Shown here piece after piece: positions 46,065 through 53,981 of a stretch of 64,000 nt of DNA. The notes beneath the pieces were generated by a model. The model ran no database searches, had not been told where the DNA came from, and saw nothing but the letters and a program-made list of their open reading frames with translations. Position numbers and translations under genes: made by a program. Positions within the stretch are counted from its first letter, which is position 1. Every line of letters begins with the position of its first letter. Origin of the DNA: Bradyrhizobium sp. CCGB12 (lineage in GTDB: Bacteria > Pseudomonadota > Alphaproteobacteria > Rhizobiales > Xanthobacteraceae); NCBI RefSeq assembly GCF_024199845.1, contig NZ_JANADO010000001.1, forward strand, positions 1,674,001-1,738,000. Direction: 5' to 3'.

Positions 46065-47705
46065 ATGGCCACACAGACAATCTCGATCGGCGGCATTCAC
46101 GGGGAAGAGCGTGCGTCATGGGTCCCCATGATCGCGATCGCGCTCGGTCAGATGATCATGTCATTCAATGTTGCCTCGCTCCCGGTGGCGATGGGCGGAA
46201 TGGTCGCAAGCTTCGGCGTGGCGCCGACCACGGTCGCAACCGGTATCGTAGCCTATTCCATGCTCGTTGCGGGCTTCGTGATGCTCGGTGCGAAACTCGC
46301 CCAGCGCTTCGGCGCCTTGCGGGTGTTCCGCGGTGCGGTCGTGCTGTTCTTGGTCTCACAACTCATGATGACATTCAGCCCCTCAGCCGCGGTCATGATT
46401 GCGGCGCAGGCGCTCTGCGGCGCTGCCGGCGCGGTGATCGTGCCCTCGCTCGTGGCGCTGATCGCCGAGAACTATGCCGGCCGTCAGCAGGCGACTGCCC
46501 TTGGCGCGCTTGGTTCGGCCCGTGCGGCCGCCGGCGTGCTCGCCTTCGTCATCGGTGGGGTGTTCGGGACTTATATCGGCTGGCGGCCCGCGTTCGGCAT
46601 CCTGATCGCGGCCTCCGCCATCGTCTTCCTGATGAGTTTTCGGCTCAAGCCGGATCGCGGCCGGAGCGATGTGCAGATCGACCTCGTCGGCGTCGCGCTC
46701 GCCGCAAGCGCGATCATCCTCATCAGTTTCGGCTTCAACAACCTGAACGGCTGGGGCCTCGCCGTTGCGACGCCGAACGCGCCGTTCGACCTGCTCGGCG
46801 TTTCGCCTGCCCCGGTCATGATCGTGCTTGGGATCGTGCTGGGCCAGGCGTTTCTGCTCTGGACGCATCGGCGGCAGGCCGGCGGCAAGACGCCGTTGCT
46901 GGCGCTGGAGGTGGTGGATTCGCCGCAGGAGCGCTGCGCAGTCTTTGCACTGTTCGCGGTGGTCGCGCTGGAGGCTGCGCTGAACTTCACCGTGCCGCTC
47001 TACATCCAGATCGTGCAGGGGCGTTCGCCGCTCGCGACCGCGATTGCGATGATGCCGTTCAACCTCACGGTCTTCTTCTCGGCGATGCTGATCGTCAATG
47101 TCTACGAACGGCTGACGCCGCGCCAGATCGGCCGCTACGGCTTTGCGTTCTGCACCATCGCGCTGGTCTGGCTCGCCTTCGTCGTGCGCAACGACTGGAG
47201 CGAGGTCCCCGTGCTGTTCGGGCTGGTCCTGTTCGGCATCGGCCAGGGCTCGCTGGTGACCTTGCTGTTCAACGTGCTGGTGACGGCATCGCCGAAGGCA
47301 CTGGCCGGAGACGTCGGCTCCTTGCGCGGCACGTCGCAAAACCTCGCCGCCGCGGTCGGGACCGCGGTGGCCGGGGCGCTTCTGGTCGGCCTGCTCAGCA
47401 CGATCGCGCTCGGCAAGATCACGGCGAGTCCGGTGCTGACGCCGGAGCTTCAGGCCCAGGTCGATCTCGGCAATATTACCTTCGTCAGCAACGATCGCCT
47501 GCGCACTGTGCTCGAGCGCACCAGCGGCACGCCGGAGCAAGTCACGGAGGCCGTCCGCGTCAACACCGAGGCGCGACTGCGCGCGCTGAAGATCGGGCTC
47601 CTGATCATGGCGGGGCTCGCCCTGATCGCGATCATCCCGGCGGGGCGTCTTCCAGACTATCTGCCGGGCGAAATCCCGAGCGATGAGTCCGCTGCAAAAA
47701 CGTGA
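46065..47705 (+). CDS. MFS transporter, EmrB/QacA (DHA2) type
   Basis: A 546-residue, 14-segment major facilitator. The N-terminal half has ALGQMIMSFNVASLPVAMGG and later LIAENYAGRQQATALGALGS; the length and the extra loops match the DHA2 drug/H+ antiporters. A shorter start at ATG 46065 is chosen because GGAGGACGTC lies directly before it; 46035 is the alternative. It is 64 bases after the glutaminase gene. Its cargo is unknown; a link to glutamine/glutamate or pH stress is only contextual. Confidence 0.88.
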   Translation: MATQTISIGGIHGEERASWVPMIAIALGQMIMSFNVASLPVAMGGMVASFGVAPTTVATGIVAYSMLVAGFVMLGAKLAQRFGALRVFRGAVVLFLVSQLMMTFSPSAAVMIAAQALCGAAGAVIVPSLVALIAENYAGRQQATALGALGSARAAAGVLAFVIGGVFGTYIGWRPAFGILIAASAIVFLMSFRLKPDRGRSDVQIDLVGVALAASAIILISFGFNNLNGWGLAVATPNAPFDLLGVSPAPVMIVLGIVLGQAFLLWTHRRQAGGKTPLLALEVVDSPQERCAVFALFAVVALEAALNFTVPLYIQIVQGRSPLATAIAMMPFNLTVFFSAMLIVNVYERLTPRQIGRYGFAFCTIALVWLAFVVRNDWSEVPVLFGLVLFGIGQGSLVTLLFNVLVTASPKALAGDVGSLRGTSQNLAAAVGTAVAGALLVGLLSTIALGKITASPVLTPELQAQVDLGNITFVSNDRLRTVLERTSGTPEQVTEAVRVNTEARLRALKIGLLIMAGLALIAIIPAGRLPDYLPGEIPSDESAAKT

Positions 47706-47746
47706 GTTGAAATAGGGCAGGGACTTCCCGAAGGAGAACCCCGGAC

Positions 47747-48079
47747 ATGAGATTGACGAGTGAGATGGATCGCCGCGATGCGCTGCGCGCACTGTTGGGA
47801 GGCGTGATCCTCGCGGGCGCCGGCGTGAGCCTGTGGCCGCAGGACGCAGCTGCGTTGCCGGAGTTGGAACGGACCGATGCCCCAGCTCCGACCAGACGTG
47901 ACGGCGCCGGTCGCGACTTTGCCCAAAATGCCCGTCCGTTGCCGGCACCGAGCCATCGACCGCCGCATCGTCCGCCGCATCGACCACCGCACCGGCCGCC
48001 GTCATGGCATCGGCGACGCCGGCGCTGGGAGTGCTGGTGGCATCGCGGCCGCCGCCATTGCGGCTGGCGCTGGAGATAA
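47747..48079 (+). CDS. Small Tat-type exported protein with Pro/His/Arg repeats
   Basis: A 110-residue protein. Its start has a twin-arginine-like signal (MDRRDALRALLGGVILAGAG), then a linker, then four or more repeats of R-P-P-H (HRPPHRPPHRPP) and a Trp/Arg-rich end (WECWWHRGRRHCGWRW). AAGGAGAA precedes the ATG. Related short 'twin-arginine signal' proteins occur in Bradyrhizobium, with unknown function. The metal-binding-like His repeat is noted but untested. It lies between the MFS gene and the HdeD-family gene. Confidence 0.7.
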   Translation: MRLTSEMDRRDALRALLGGVILAGAGVSLWPQDAAALPELERTDAPAPTRRDGAGRDFAQNARPLPAPSHRPPHRPPHRPPHRPPSWHRRRRRWECWWHRGRRHCGWRWR

Positions 48080-48094
48080 TCGAAGGAGGACGTC

Positions 48095-48658
48095 ATGACG
48101 ACTTACGATCACAGCGCGCCGATGGGCGCAACCGGCCTGCCGCAACCATCCCGCTGGGTCTGCGTCCTGCTGGGTCTCTTCATGGTGTTCGCGGGACTCA
48201 TGGTGCTGGGCGACGTCGCGTTCTTCACCGTGGTCAGCGCGCTCTTCATCGGTTGGATGGCCATCGCCACCGGCGCCTTCGAGATATTCCACGCGTTCTG
48301 GACCAAGGGCTGGGGCGGCTTCCTCTGGCAGGTGGTGCTCGGCATTCTCTACATCGCCTTCGGCATCATCCTCGTTAGCCAGCCACTGACCGGCGCGCTG
48401 CTGCTCACCTATGTGCTCGGCCTTGCGCTGCTCATCTCCGGCGTTGTGCGCATGCTGATTGGCTTCGGCCGGTGGCAGCAGGGCGGCGGGATCATGGTCG
48501 CATCTGGCCTGTTCGGGGTTTTGGCAGGGCTCGTCATCCTCACGGGCTTTCCGATGACGGGGATCTGGGTCCTTGGACTGCTGCTCGGCATCGACCTTCT
48601 GTCCCACGGCATCGGGTGGCTGACCTTCGCCTGGCTGCCCGCGGCCAGACCCGCGTAG
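48095..48658 (+). CDS. HdeD family membrane protein
   Basis: A 187-residue protein with six membrane segments (for example WVCVLLGLFMVFAGLMVLG and LFIGWMAIATGAFEIFHAFW), the pattern of the HdeD (DUF308) family, an inner-membrane component of acid resistance in E. coli. AAGGAGGA lies upstream of the ATG. It is 15 bases after the Tat-type gene and 17 before the amidohydrolase gene. Function in rhizobia is not established. Confidence 0.9.
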   Translation: MTTYDHSAPMGATGLPQPSRWVCVLLGLFMVFAGLMVLGDVAFFTVVSALFIGWMAIATGAFEIFHAFWTKGWGGFLWQVVLGILYIAFGIILVSQPLTGALLLTYVLGLALLISGVVRMLIGFGRWQQGGGIMVASGLFGVLAGLVILTGFPMTGIWVLGLLLGIDLLSHGIGWLTFAWLPAARPA

Positions 48659-48675
48659 CGCCACGGAGAATGGTC

Positions 48676-50016
48676 ATGTCGGGATTGAAGACGCGAGCCG
48701 GACTCGCGGTGATGCTTGCGGTGCTTCTCTGTAGCGCGCTGCCTGCGCCGGCCCAGCAGGACTCCGCCGTCCTGTTCCGCAACGTCAGGATATTCGACGG
48801 GAAGAACGGCACGCTCTCGGCCGCGTCCAATGTCCTCGTCAGGGACAGGAAGATCGAGAAGATCTCGACCGCGGATATCGCGGCCGCCAGTCAGGTGATC
48901 GACGGCGGCGGCCGCGTGCTGATGCCGGGGCTGATCGACGCGCATTGGCATACGATGCTGGTGCGTCCGACGCCGATGGCTGCGCTTGCGGGCGATGTCG
49001 GTTACAACAATCTGCTTGCGGCGGCTGAGGCCACCGCGACGCTGATGCGCGGCTTCACCACCGTGCGCGACATGGGCGGGCCGAGTTTCGGCCTCAAGCA
49101 GGCCATCGACGAGGACCTTGTCGTCGGTCCCCGCATCTATCCGTCCGGCGCCATCATCACCGTCACCAGCGGTCACGGCGACTTCCGGCAGCTCTCCGAT
49201 CTGCCGCGCACCATCGGCGGCATGCTCAGCCGCATGGAGCGGATCGGCGGCAGCATGGTCGCCGACAGCCCCGACGAGGTCCGCGTGCGCGCGCGCGAGC
49301 AGCTCATGCAGGGCGCATCGCAGGTCAAGCTCACCGCGGGCGGCGGCGTCGCGTCGCCCTTCAGTCCGCTCGATGTTTCCACCTTCACCGAGCCGGAGCT
49401 GCGCGCGGCGGTCGAGGCCGCCGACAATTGGGGCACCTATGTCGCCACGCACGCTTACACGCCGGTCGCGATCCAGCGCTCGATCGCAGCCGGCGTCAGA
49501 TGCATCGAGCACGGTCATCTCATGGACGAGGCAAGCGCGAAGCTGATCGCCGAGAAGGGAATCTGGCTCAGCACGCAGCCGTTCCTGGATCTGTCCGCCG
49601 CGGCTGGGTTGGGACCAGCGGAGCAGGATAAGCTGCGGCAGGTGGTTGCCGGCACCGACCGTGTCTATGCGCTGGCGAAAAAGTACCGCATCAAGACCGC
49701 GTTCGGCACCGACGTGCTGTTCTCGAAGGCGCTGGCGGACAAGCAGGGCTCGATGCTGGCCGCGTTGACGCGCTGGTACACGCCGGCCGAAGCACTGACC
49801 ATGGCAACGTCGACGAACGCCGAACTGCTGGGCCTCTCCGGTCCGCGCAATCCCTATCCCGGCAGGCTCGGCGTGGTCGAGGAGGGCGCGCTCGCAGATC
49901 TCCTCCTGGTCGACGGCAATCCGCTCGACAATATTGCCCTGATCGAAAATCCCGCGAAGAATTTCGTGGTGATCATGAAGGGCGGCAAAATCTACAAGAA
50001 CGGTTTTGCGCGCTGA
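48676..50016 (+). CDS. Exported amidohydrolase (imidazolonepropionase-like)
   Basis: A 446-residue amidohydrolase with a signal peptide (LAVMLAVLLCSALPAPAQQ). Metal-ligand motifs are in order: LIDAHWHTML, QVKLTAGGGV (carboxylated Lys), VATHAYTP, CIEHGHLMDE and TAFGTDVLF. The group includes Xaa-Pro and Xaa-Arg dipeptidases (Sgx9260-type), so it may hydrolyse N-acyl or dipeptide bonds in the periplasm. GGAG lies before the ATG at 48676; an ATG at 48670 is also possible. It is the last gene of the glutaminase operon. Confidence 0.9.
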   Translation: MSGLKTRAGLAVMLAVLLCSALPAPAQQDSAVLFRNVRIFDGKNGTLSAASNVLVRDRKIEKISTADIAAASQVIDGGGRVLMPGLIDAHWHTMLVRPTPMAALAGDVGYNNLLAAAEATATLMRGFTTVRDMGGPSFGLKQAIDEDLVVGPRIYPSGAIITVTSGHGDFRQLSDLPRTIGGMLSRMERIGGSMVADSPDEVRVRAREQLMQGASQVKLTAGGGVASPFSPLDVSTFTEPELRAAVEAADNWGTYVATHAYTPVAIQRSIAAGVRCIEHGHLMDEASAKLIAEKGIWLSTQPFLDLSAAAGLGPAEQDKLRQVVAGTDRVYALAKKYRIKTAFGTDVLFSKALADKQGSMLAALTRWYTPAEALTMATSTNAELLGLSGPRNPYPGRLGVVEEGALADLLLVDGNPLDNIALIENPAKNFVVIMKGGKIYKNGFAR

Positions 50017-50051
50017 CGCGCGCATATGCGACCTACGACATAGAACCGCTT
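50017..50051. other. Short gap after the amidohydrolase gene
   Basis: No terminator-like hairpin with a T-run is seen after the amidohydrolase stop; only TTCTAGTCCC/GGTCGGGAA partial complementarity around 50050-50070. Confidence 0.3.
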
Positions 50052-50210
50052 CTAGTCCCGATGGTCGGGAACCGGCGCCTTGTGCAGCAAGCCCTTTGCG
50101 ATCTCCAACGCCGCGGCAGCCTGCACGCGGCTTGTCACAATCTCGGGCCTGTCATCGGAGGCGTGGCTTCTAAGCGTCTCCAGGACCAGAAAGAATTTCT
50201 CGGCTAGCAT
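50052..50210 (-). CDS. Small protein of unknown function (52 aa)
   Basis: A 52-codon frame reading MLAEKFFLVLETLRSH, then VTSRVQAAAALEIAKGLLHK and a short polar end. Its M-L-A-E-K-F-F-L-V-L-E-T-L start resembles a family of short proteins found repeatedly in Bradyrhizobium genomes. No membrane segment or motif of known function is seen, and it is too short for many gene callers. It is convergent with the amidohydrolase gene and divergent from the CYTH-CHAD gene. Confidence 0.6.
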   Translation of the reverse strand: MLAEKFFLVLETLRSHASDDRPEIVTSRVQAAAALEIAKGLLHKAPVPDHRD

Positions 50211-50431
50211 GAGTCAAGCTCGCTGACGCGTTCATCTCGGTTTCGAACAACGCGAGATTCGCTTATCAATTCGATCACCTGTTGCAGGCGGCGGCAATTT
50301 AATTCGTCACGCCAAGTCGAATTATGACAGTCCTCCTCGATATTTGCGTCCAATATGTCGCATGTGGACGATGATGCGCCGCGACGTAACGTGACTATTC
50401 CTCGATGGCCTTACCGGCTATATGCTGCGCT

Positions 50432-50469
50432 CTGTCATCAAACTGTCATGTCACGGCAAATGCTAAAGT
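50432..50469 (+). promoter_or_regulatory. Pho-box-like site and extended -10 upstream of CYTH-CHAD
   Basis: CTGTCAT-CAAA-CTGTCAT (50432-50449) is two perfect PhoB half-sites 11 bases apart, matching the E. coli Pho-box consensus. TGC-TAAAGT at 50461-50469 resembles an extended -10 element, 14 bases after the box (10 in E. coli phoA). The surroundings are AT-rich for this genome. Confidence 0.6.
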
Positions 50470-52211
50470 CAGACTCGATACCGGCCGGCAAGACTCCGGG
50501 CGCGCCGGATGGGAATCTTGTCCCGAAGGCCAACAGGAGACCGCAAGTCGTCGACGGCTTCTTGAGGCAGCGCGAGTACGTCGCCGCGGAACCTGCGATC
50601 GTCGAGGGCGCTGTGATCGATCAGACGCCATCGCAGGATGCGACGCCTGCGCCGGAGCCAGCTCAGTCGACCGTCGCCGCGCGGCCCGCCGGCGAAATCG
50701 AGCTCAAGCTCATCGTCGATGCCGATCGCATGGCGCATTTCAACGCCGCGCCTGTCATCGCGGCGCACGCGCGCAACAAGGGCTCGCGAAAGCATCTCAA
50801 GTCCGTCTACTACGACACGCCTGAACGCGCACTTCGGCGCGACGGCCTGAGCCTGCGCGTGCGCCAGATCGGCGCGCGCTTCGTACAGACCGTGAAGACC
50901 GATGCCGCGGATGATCCGCTGCGTCGTGGCGAGTGGGAGGCGAGCGTCCCCTCGCTCGCGCCCGATCTTGCTTTGGCGATGCCCTTCATTCCCGAGAAGC
51001 TTCGCAGCGATCTCGAAGCGCAGCCGCTCGAAGCGGTCTTCACCGCCGACATCCATCGCCACGCGCGGATCGTCGACCTGCCGTCGGGAACGGTGGAGGT
51101 CGCCTTCGACCACGGCGAGCTGACGGCCGGCGGCCGGTCGACGCCGGTTAGCGAGATCGAGCTGGAGCTCAAGAGCGGCAGCGCGAGCTCGATTTACGAG
51201 ATCGCGTTGCGGTTGGCGGAGCACGGGGTGGTGAAACCGTCCATCCGTACCAAGTCGGCCCGCGGCTTCGATCTTGCCGCCGGCGCGCCGCCGTCGGCCC
51301 GACGCCCGCGAAAACTTCGCCTCGATGCGTCGGTCTCGCTCGATGAAGCCCTTGCGACGATCCTGCGATCCTGCTTCCTGCACCTGCTTCAGTCGCTGCC
51401 GGCCGCCGAAGATGGCCGCAATCCGGAAGGCGTGCATCAGCTGCGTGTGTCGCTGCGCCGGCTCCGCTCGGCGCTCGATCTGATGCGATCGGTCGGCGCA
51501 CTCAGCAATCTCGACGCGCTGCGCTCGGAAACCAAATGGCTGGCGCAGGACCTGTCTGCCGCGCGCGACTGGGATGTCTTCGGGCTCGAGACCCTGCCGA
51601 CGATCGCGAAGGCCTGTCCTTCCGTCGCCGGCTTCGATGCGCTCGGTCGGGCTGCGGCCAAGCGCCAGTCGAACGCGTATCGCAAGGCGCATCATGCGCT
51701 CGCCGATCGCCGCTGCGCCGTATTCCTGATCGGCCTTGGCAACTGGATCGAGACGCGGGGCTGGCGCAGCGATGTCGCTGCCGAAGACCTCGGCCGGCTC
51801 GCCGAACCGGCCGTCAATTTCGCGCAGCGGGTTCTGTCGGAGCAATATGCGAAGGTGCTCAAGCGCGGTCGCCGCTTCAAGTCGCTTTCGGCGGAAGAGC
51901 TGCACCGGGTGCGGCTCGCGACCAAACGGCTGCGCTATCTCAGCGAGTTCCTGCTGCCGCTGTATGAGGATCGCAAGTCCACAAGACGCTTCTCGCGCCG
52001 GCTTGCCGGTTTGCAGGAGGAGCTCGGCGCCTTCAACGACATGGCGGTCACGGCATCGCTGCTCGACGGGCTCGCTGCCGAGCCAGATAGCGCCGTCGCC
52101 GCCGCGGCCATCGCCGGCTGGCAGGCACGCGCCTCGATCGGCATCCAGCCGTCATTGCAAGGCACGTGGCGCGATTTCACCGCCGCGCGCGTGCCGTGGG
52201 TGTCAGCCTAG
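50460..52211 (+). CDS. CYTH-CHAD domain protein (polyphosphate-type)
   Basis: A protein of up to 583 residues. After a disordered N-terminal part comes a CYTH domain beginning GEIELKLIVD (the E-x-E-x-K triphosphate-binding motif at about residues 79-83), with YYDTPERALRRDGLSLRVR and VSEIELELKSG. A CHAD domain follows, with conserved histidines in GVHQLRVSLRRLR and LHRVRLATKRLRYLSEF. CHAD proteins bind polyphosphate granules and CYTH proteins hydrolyse or bind triphosphates. The start is uncertain: ATG 50460 overlaps the putative promoter, while GTG 50613 with GAGG upstream would begin just before CYTH and fit a Pho-box promoter better. The frame is open to 50355. Confidence 0.9.
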   Translation: MLKSDSIPAGKTPGAPDGNLVPKANRRPQVVDGFLRQREYVAAEPAIVEGAVIDQTPSQDATPAPEPAQSTVAARPAGEIELKLIVDADRMAHFNAAPVIAAHARNKGSRKHLKSVYYDTPERALRRDGLSLRVRQIGARFVQTVKTDAADDPLRRGEWEASVPSLAPDLALAMPFIPEKLRSDLEAQPLEAVFTADIHRHARIVDLPSGTVEVAFDHGELTAGGRSTPVSEIELELKSGSASSIYEIALRLAEHGVVKPSIRTKSARGFDLAAGAPPSARRPRKLRLDASVSLDEALATILRSCFLHLLQSLPAAEDGRNPEGVHQLRVSLRRLRSALDLMRSVGALSNLDALRSETKWLAQDLSAARDWDVFGLETLPTIAKACPSVAGFDALGRAAAKRQSNAYRKAHHALADRRCAVFLIGLGNWIETRGWRSDVAAEDLGRLAEPAVNFAQRVLSEQYAKVLKRGRRFKSLSAEELHRVRLATKRLRYLSEFLLPLYEDRKSTRRFSRRLAGLQEELGAFNDMAVTASLLDGLAAEPDSAVAAAAIAGWQARASIGIQPSLQGTWRDFTAARVPWVSA

Positions 52212-52237
52212 CAGGACCGATCGCGCGCGCGTGCCCC

Positions 52238-52276
52238 AAAAAAGTTGCGCCCAGGCTTTGGGGGAAGCCTGGGCGC
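52238..52276 (-). terminator. Intrinsic terminator for the transglutaminase-like gene
   Basis: On the minus strand GCGCCCAGGCTT and AAGCCTGGGCGC form a perfect 12-base-pair stem with a 6-base loop, followed by AACTTTTTT. It lies 70 bases beyond the stop of the protease gene at 52347. Confidence 0.8.
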
Positions 52277-52346
52277 GCGCGAACCGGTCTGGGACGGGGA
52301 GGGGTGGGGATGTGACCGGGTCGCGTAACTCGTTGTCTCGTTCCTA

Positions 52347-52970
52347 TCAATCTCTCGCGCTGGCGGTGGAGACCGCCGGCTTGGTATCGCCGAGCGAGAC
52401 CCAGACGTTGGGATCGTTCTGCGACTGGCGCTTGACGAAGCGGTATCCGGTCTCCGTCCAGGCAACGACGCTCTCGTTCTGATTGTCGAGAACGAACTCG
52501 CCCTTGTCGGTTTTCACCGTCAGCACCGCGTGGCCTTCGCCCTTCTTGTCGCGCACGACGGTGATGAGCAGGGCCTCGCGCGGCCATCCGGCATCGATCA
52601 GCATCTTGCGCTTCAACAGCACGTAGTCTTCACAGTCGCCGTAACCGTCCGTCGGCAGCGACCACTTCTCGATCACGCCCCAGTGCTCCTGGTCGGTCAA
52701 AGGCTTCACGGTCTCGTTGACCCAGCGATTGACCTTGACGAGGTCGCGCCATGCAGCCTGCGACATCACGATGTCGCGTGCCTGCGTCGGCCCGCCTTGG
52801 CACTGAGCGGTATTGTCCGCACAGAACTCGACCCAGCCGATCGGCGCACGCGTGGTATCGCCGAGGCTCGCATAGAGCAGTCGGCTTTCGCCGGCCTGCG
52901 CTGCTGCGCCGATCCCGAAGAGCATGGCGGCCAGCGCCAGCCCTTTCCCCTGTCCCCTGAAGTCCAACAT
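52347..52970 (-). CDS. Transglutaminase-like cysteine peptidase (BTLCP/LapG-like)
   Basis: A 207-residue exported protein. A signal peptide (LALAAMLFGIGAAAQAG) precedes a BTLCP domain with a Cys-His-Asp triad: C113 in YGDCEDYVLLKR, H147 in GEGHAVLTV and D162 in FVLDNQN. LapG, the periplasmic protease of c-di-GMP-controlled adhesin release, belongs to this family, but many members have unknown roles. ATG 52970 is preferred to an upstream ATG at 53000 because GGGGGC lies just before it. A strong terminator follows, so it is a single-gene unit. The next gene upstream encodes a PilZ protein. Confidence 0.88.
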   Translation of the reverse strand: MLDFRGQGKGLALAAMLFGIGAAAQAGESRLLYASLGDTTRAPIGWVEFCADNTAQCQGGPTQARDIVMSQAAWRDLVKVNRWVNETVKPLTDQEHWGVIEKWSLPTDGYGDCEDYVLLKRKMLIDAGWPREALLITVVRDKKGEGHAVLTVKTDKGEFVLDNQNESVVAWTETGYRFVKRQSQNDPNVWVSLGDTKPAVSTASARD

Positions 52971-53073
52971 TGCGGCCCCCGTTTCTTGTTGGGACCACAT
53001 TTCGCATGGAGCTTTTGAGTTGCCGCTAAATCGGCCAAGTCAAGTCGAGACGAATGCAAGTAAAATGCGCAGC

Positions 53074-53141
53074 GAATTCGATCTATACTTGAATCGAATT
53101 CTCATAAAATTTGAAATGACTGCAGTTGATTCAAATTTTAT
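53074..53141. promoter_or_regulatory. Two adjacent AT-rich inverted repeats upstream of the protease gene
   Basis: GAATTCGAT (53074-53082) pairs with ATCGAATTC (53093-53101), and ATAAAATTTGAA (53104-53115) pairs with TTCAAATTTTAT (53130-53141). Both are perfect. They lie 100-170 bases upstream of the protease gene start in a stretch far richer in A and T than the surroundings. The rest of 52971-53228 has no gene. Confidence 0.5.
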
Positions 53142-53228
53142 CTATTAACGCGCAAACGCTGGCGGAACGGTTGTTTGCGCGCATGTACACCCCTTGCGTT
53201 AACCCGCGGGGGGCGACCGCAACGCATG

Positions 53229-53260
53229 AAAAAGGCGGCGTCCGCATCGCGGAGGCCGCC
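53229..53260 (-). terminator. Intrinsic terminator for the PilZ gene
   Basis: On the minus strand GGCGGCCTCCGC and GCGGACGCCGCC form a 12-base-pair stem with one mismatch and a 3-base loop, followed by TTTTTCATGCG. It lies 40 bases after the PilZ gene stop. Confidence 0.8.
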
Positions 53261-53300
53261 CTTGAGGCTGGAAATACAGTGATTTTGACGCCGTCGCGCT

Positions 53301-53912
53301 TTACCGCGCGGTAACGCTCTCTTCGAGTGTCTCGATCGGCTGCTCGTGCATGAACTCCAGCGCGAAGCCGTCTTCGAGGTTTCGGACCACGCGGCCCTGG
53401 ACCCGACCGAGGAAAACCGTCGATTTCAGCGGCGGGCGGTTCTCCGCTGCGATGGCGGCGCCCGACAGCGAGAGGTCGATGATGCGGCAGGTCATCTTGG
53501 TGCCGTCCTCGAGCGTCAGCACCGCGATCGGGTTGCGCGGCACGATACGGTCGTGGCGGCGGTCCTCCGGCAAATTGAGGATGTCGCGGTTGGCGAGCCA
53601 GGTGAGCTGTGCGGCGAGCTTGTCGCGCTTCCTCGGCGTCGCCCCGATCGTCATGGCGAAGCCATTGTCGATGATGCGCGTGATCTTGCCCTCGACCCGG
53701 CCGATATGGTCGAGATAGGCGACGACGCGGTCGCCGACATTGCCGATGCCGGGGGCCAGCAGTGCCAGCCCGCCCGGCGACATGTTGATCACCTGGCAGG
53801 GGAATTCGCGGCGGTCGGGCAGCATGTAACGGCCGAGCAGGTGCACTTTTACCCGCTGGAAACGCCGACGCTCCTCGGCGGCCGGAAGAAATTTTTTGTT
53901 CGCCAACGCCAT
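53301..53912 (-). CDS. Two-domain PilZ protein (c-di-GMP binding)
   Basis: A 203-residue protein with two PilZ-like domains. The second has the full c-di-GMP motif: RIVPR (R-x-x-x-R) and then DLSLSG (D-x-S-x-x-G). The first has RRRFQR and NMSPGG, with Asn in place of Asp, so it may bind weakly or not at all. ATG 53912 gives a start directly before the first domain; an upstream start at 53966 is possible. The gene ends at a strong terminator. Proximity to the LapG-like protease may be meaningful because LapG activity is c-di-GMP controlled, though the genes are separate units. Confidence 0.88.
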   Translation of the reverse strand: MALANKKFLPAAEERRRFQRVKVHLLGRYMLPDRREFPCQVINMSPGGLALLAPGIGNVGDRVVAYLDHIGRVEGKITRIIDNGFAMTIGATPRKRDKLAAQLTWLANRDILNLPEDRRHDRIVPRNPIAVLTLEDGTKMTCRIIDLSLSGAAIAAENRPPLKSTVFLGRVQGRVVRNLEDGFALEFMHEQPIETLEESVTAR

Positions 53913-53981
53913 TTTCAACACCCGACCCCCCGCCCGGGCGGAGTCCGGCACGACCCTAAGGTGCATAGGGTTAATGCCGCG

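Noticed and set aside
46383-48005. Minus-strand frame of 540 codons opposite the MFS exporter
   Set aside because: Crosses from the MFS gene into the Tat-type gene in antisense. Its composition is highly charged and repetitive.
48409-50025. Minus-strand frame opposite HdeD and amidohydrolase genes
   Set aside because: Antisense to two motif-supported genes.
50469-51905. Minus-strand frame opposite CYTH-CHAD
   Set aside because: Shadow of a gene with clear CYTH and CHAD motifs.
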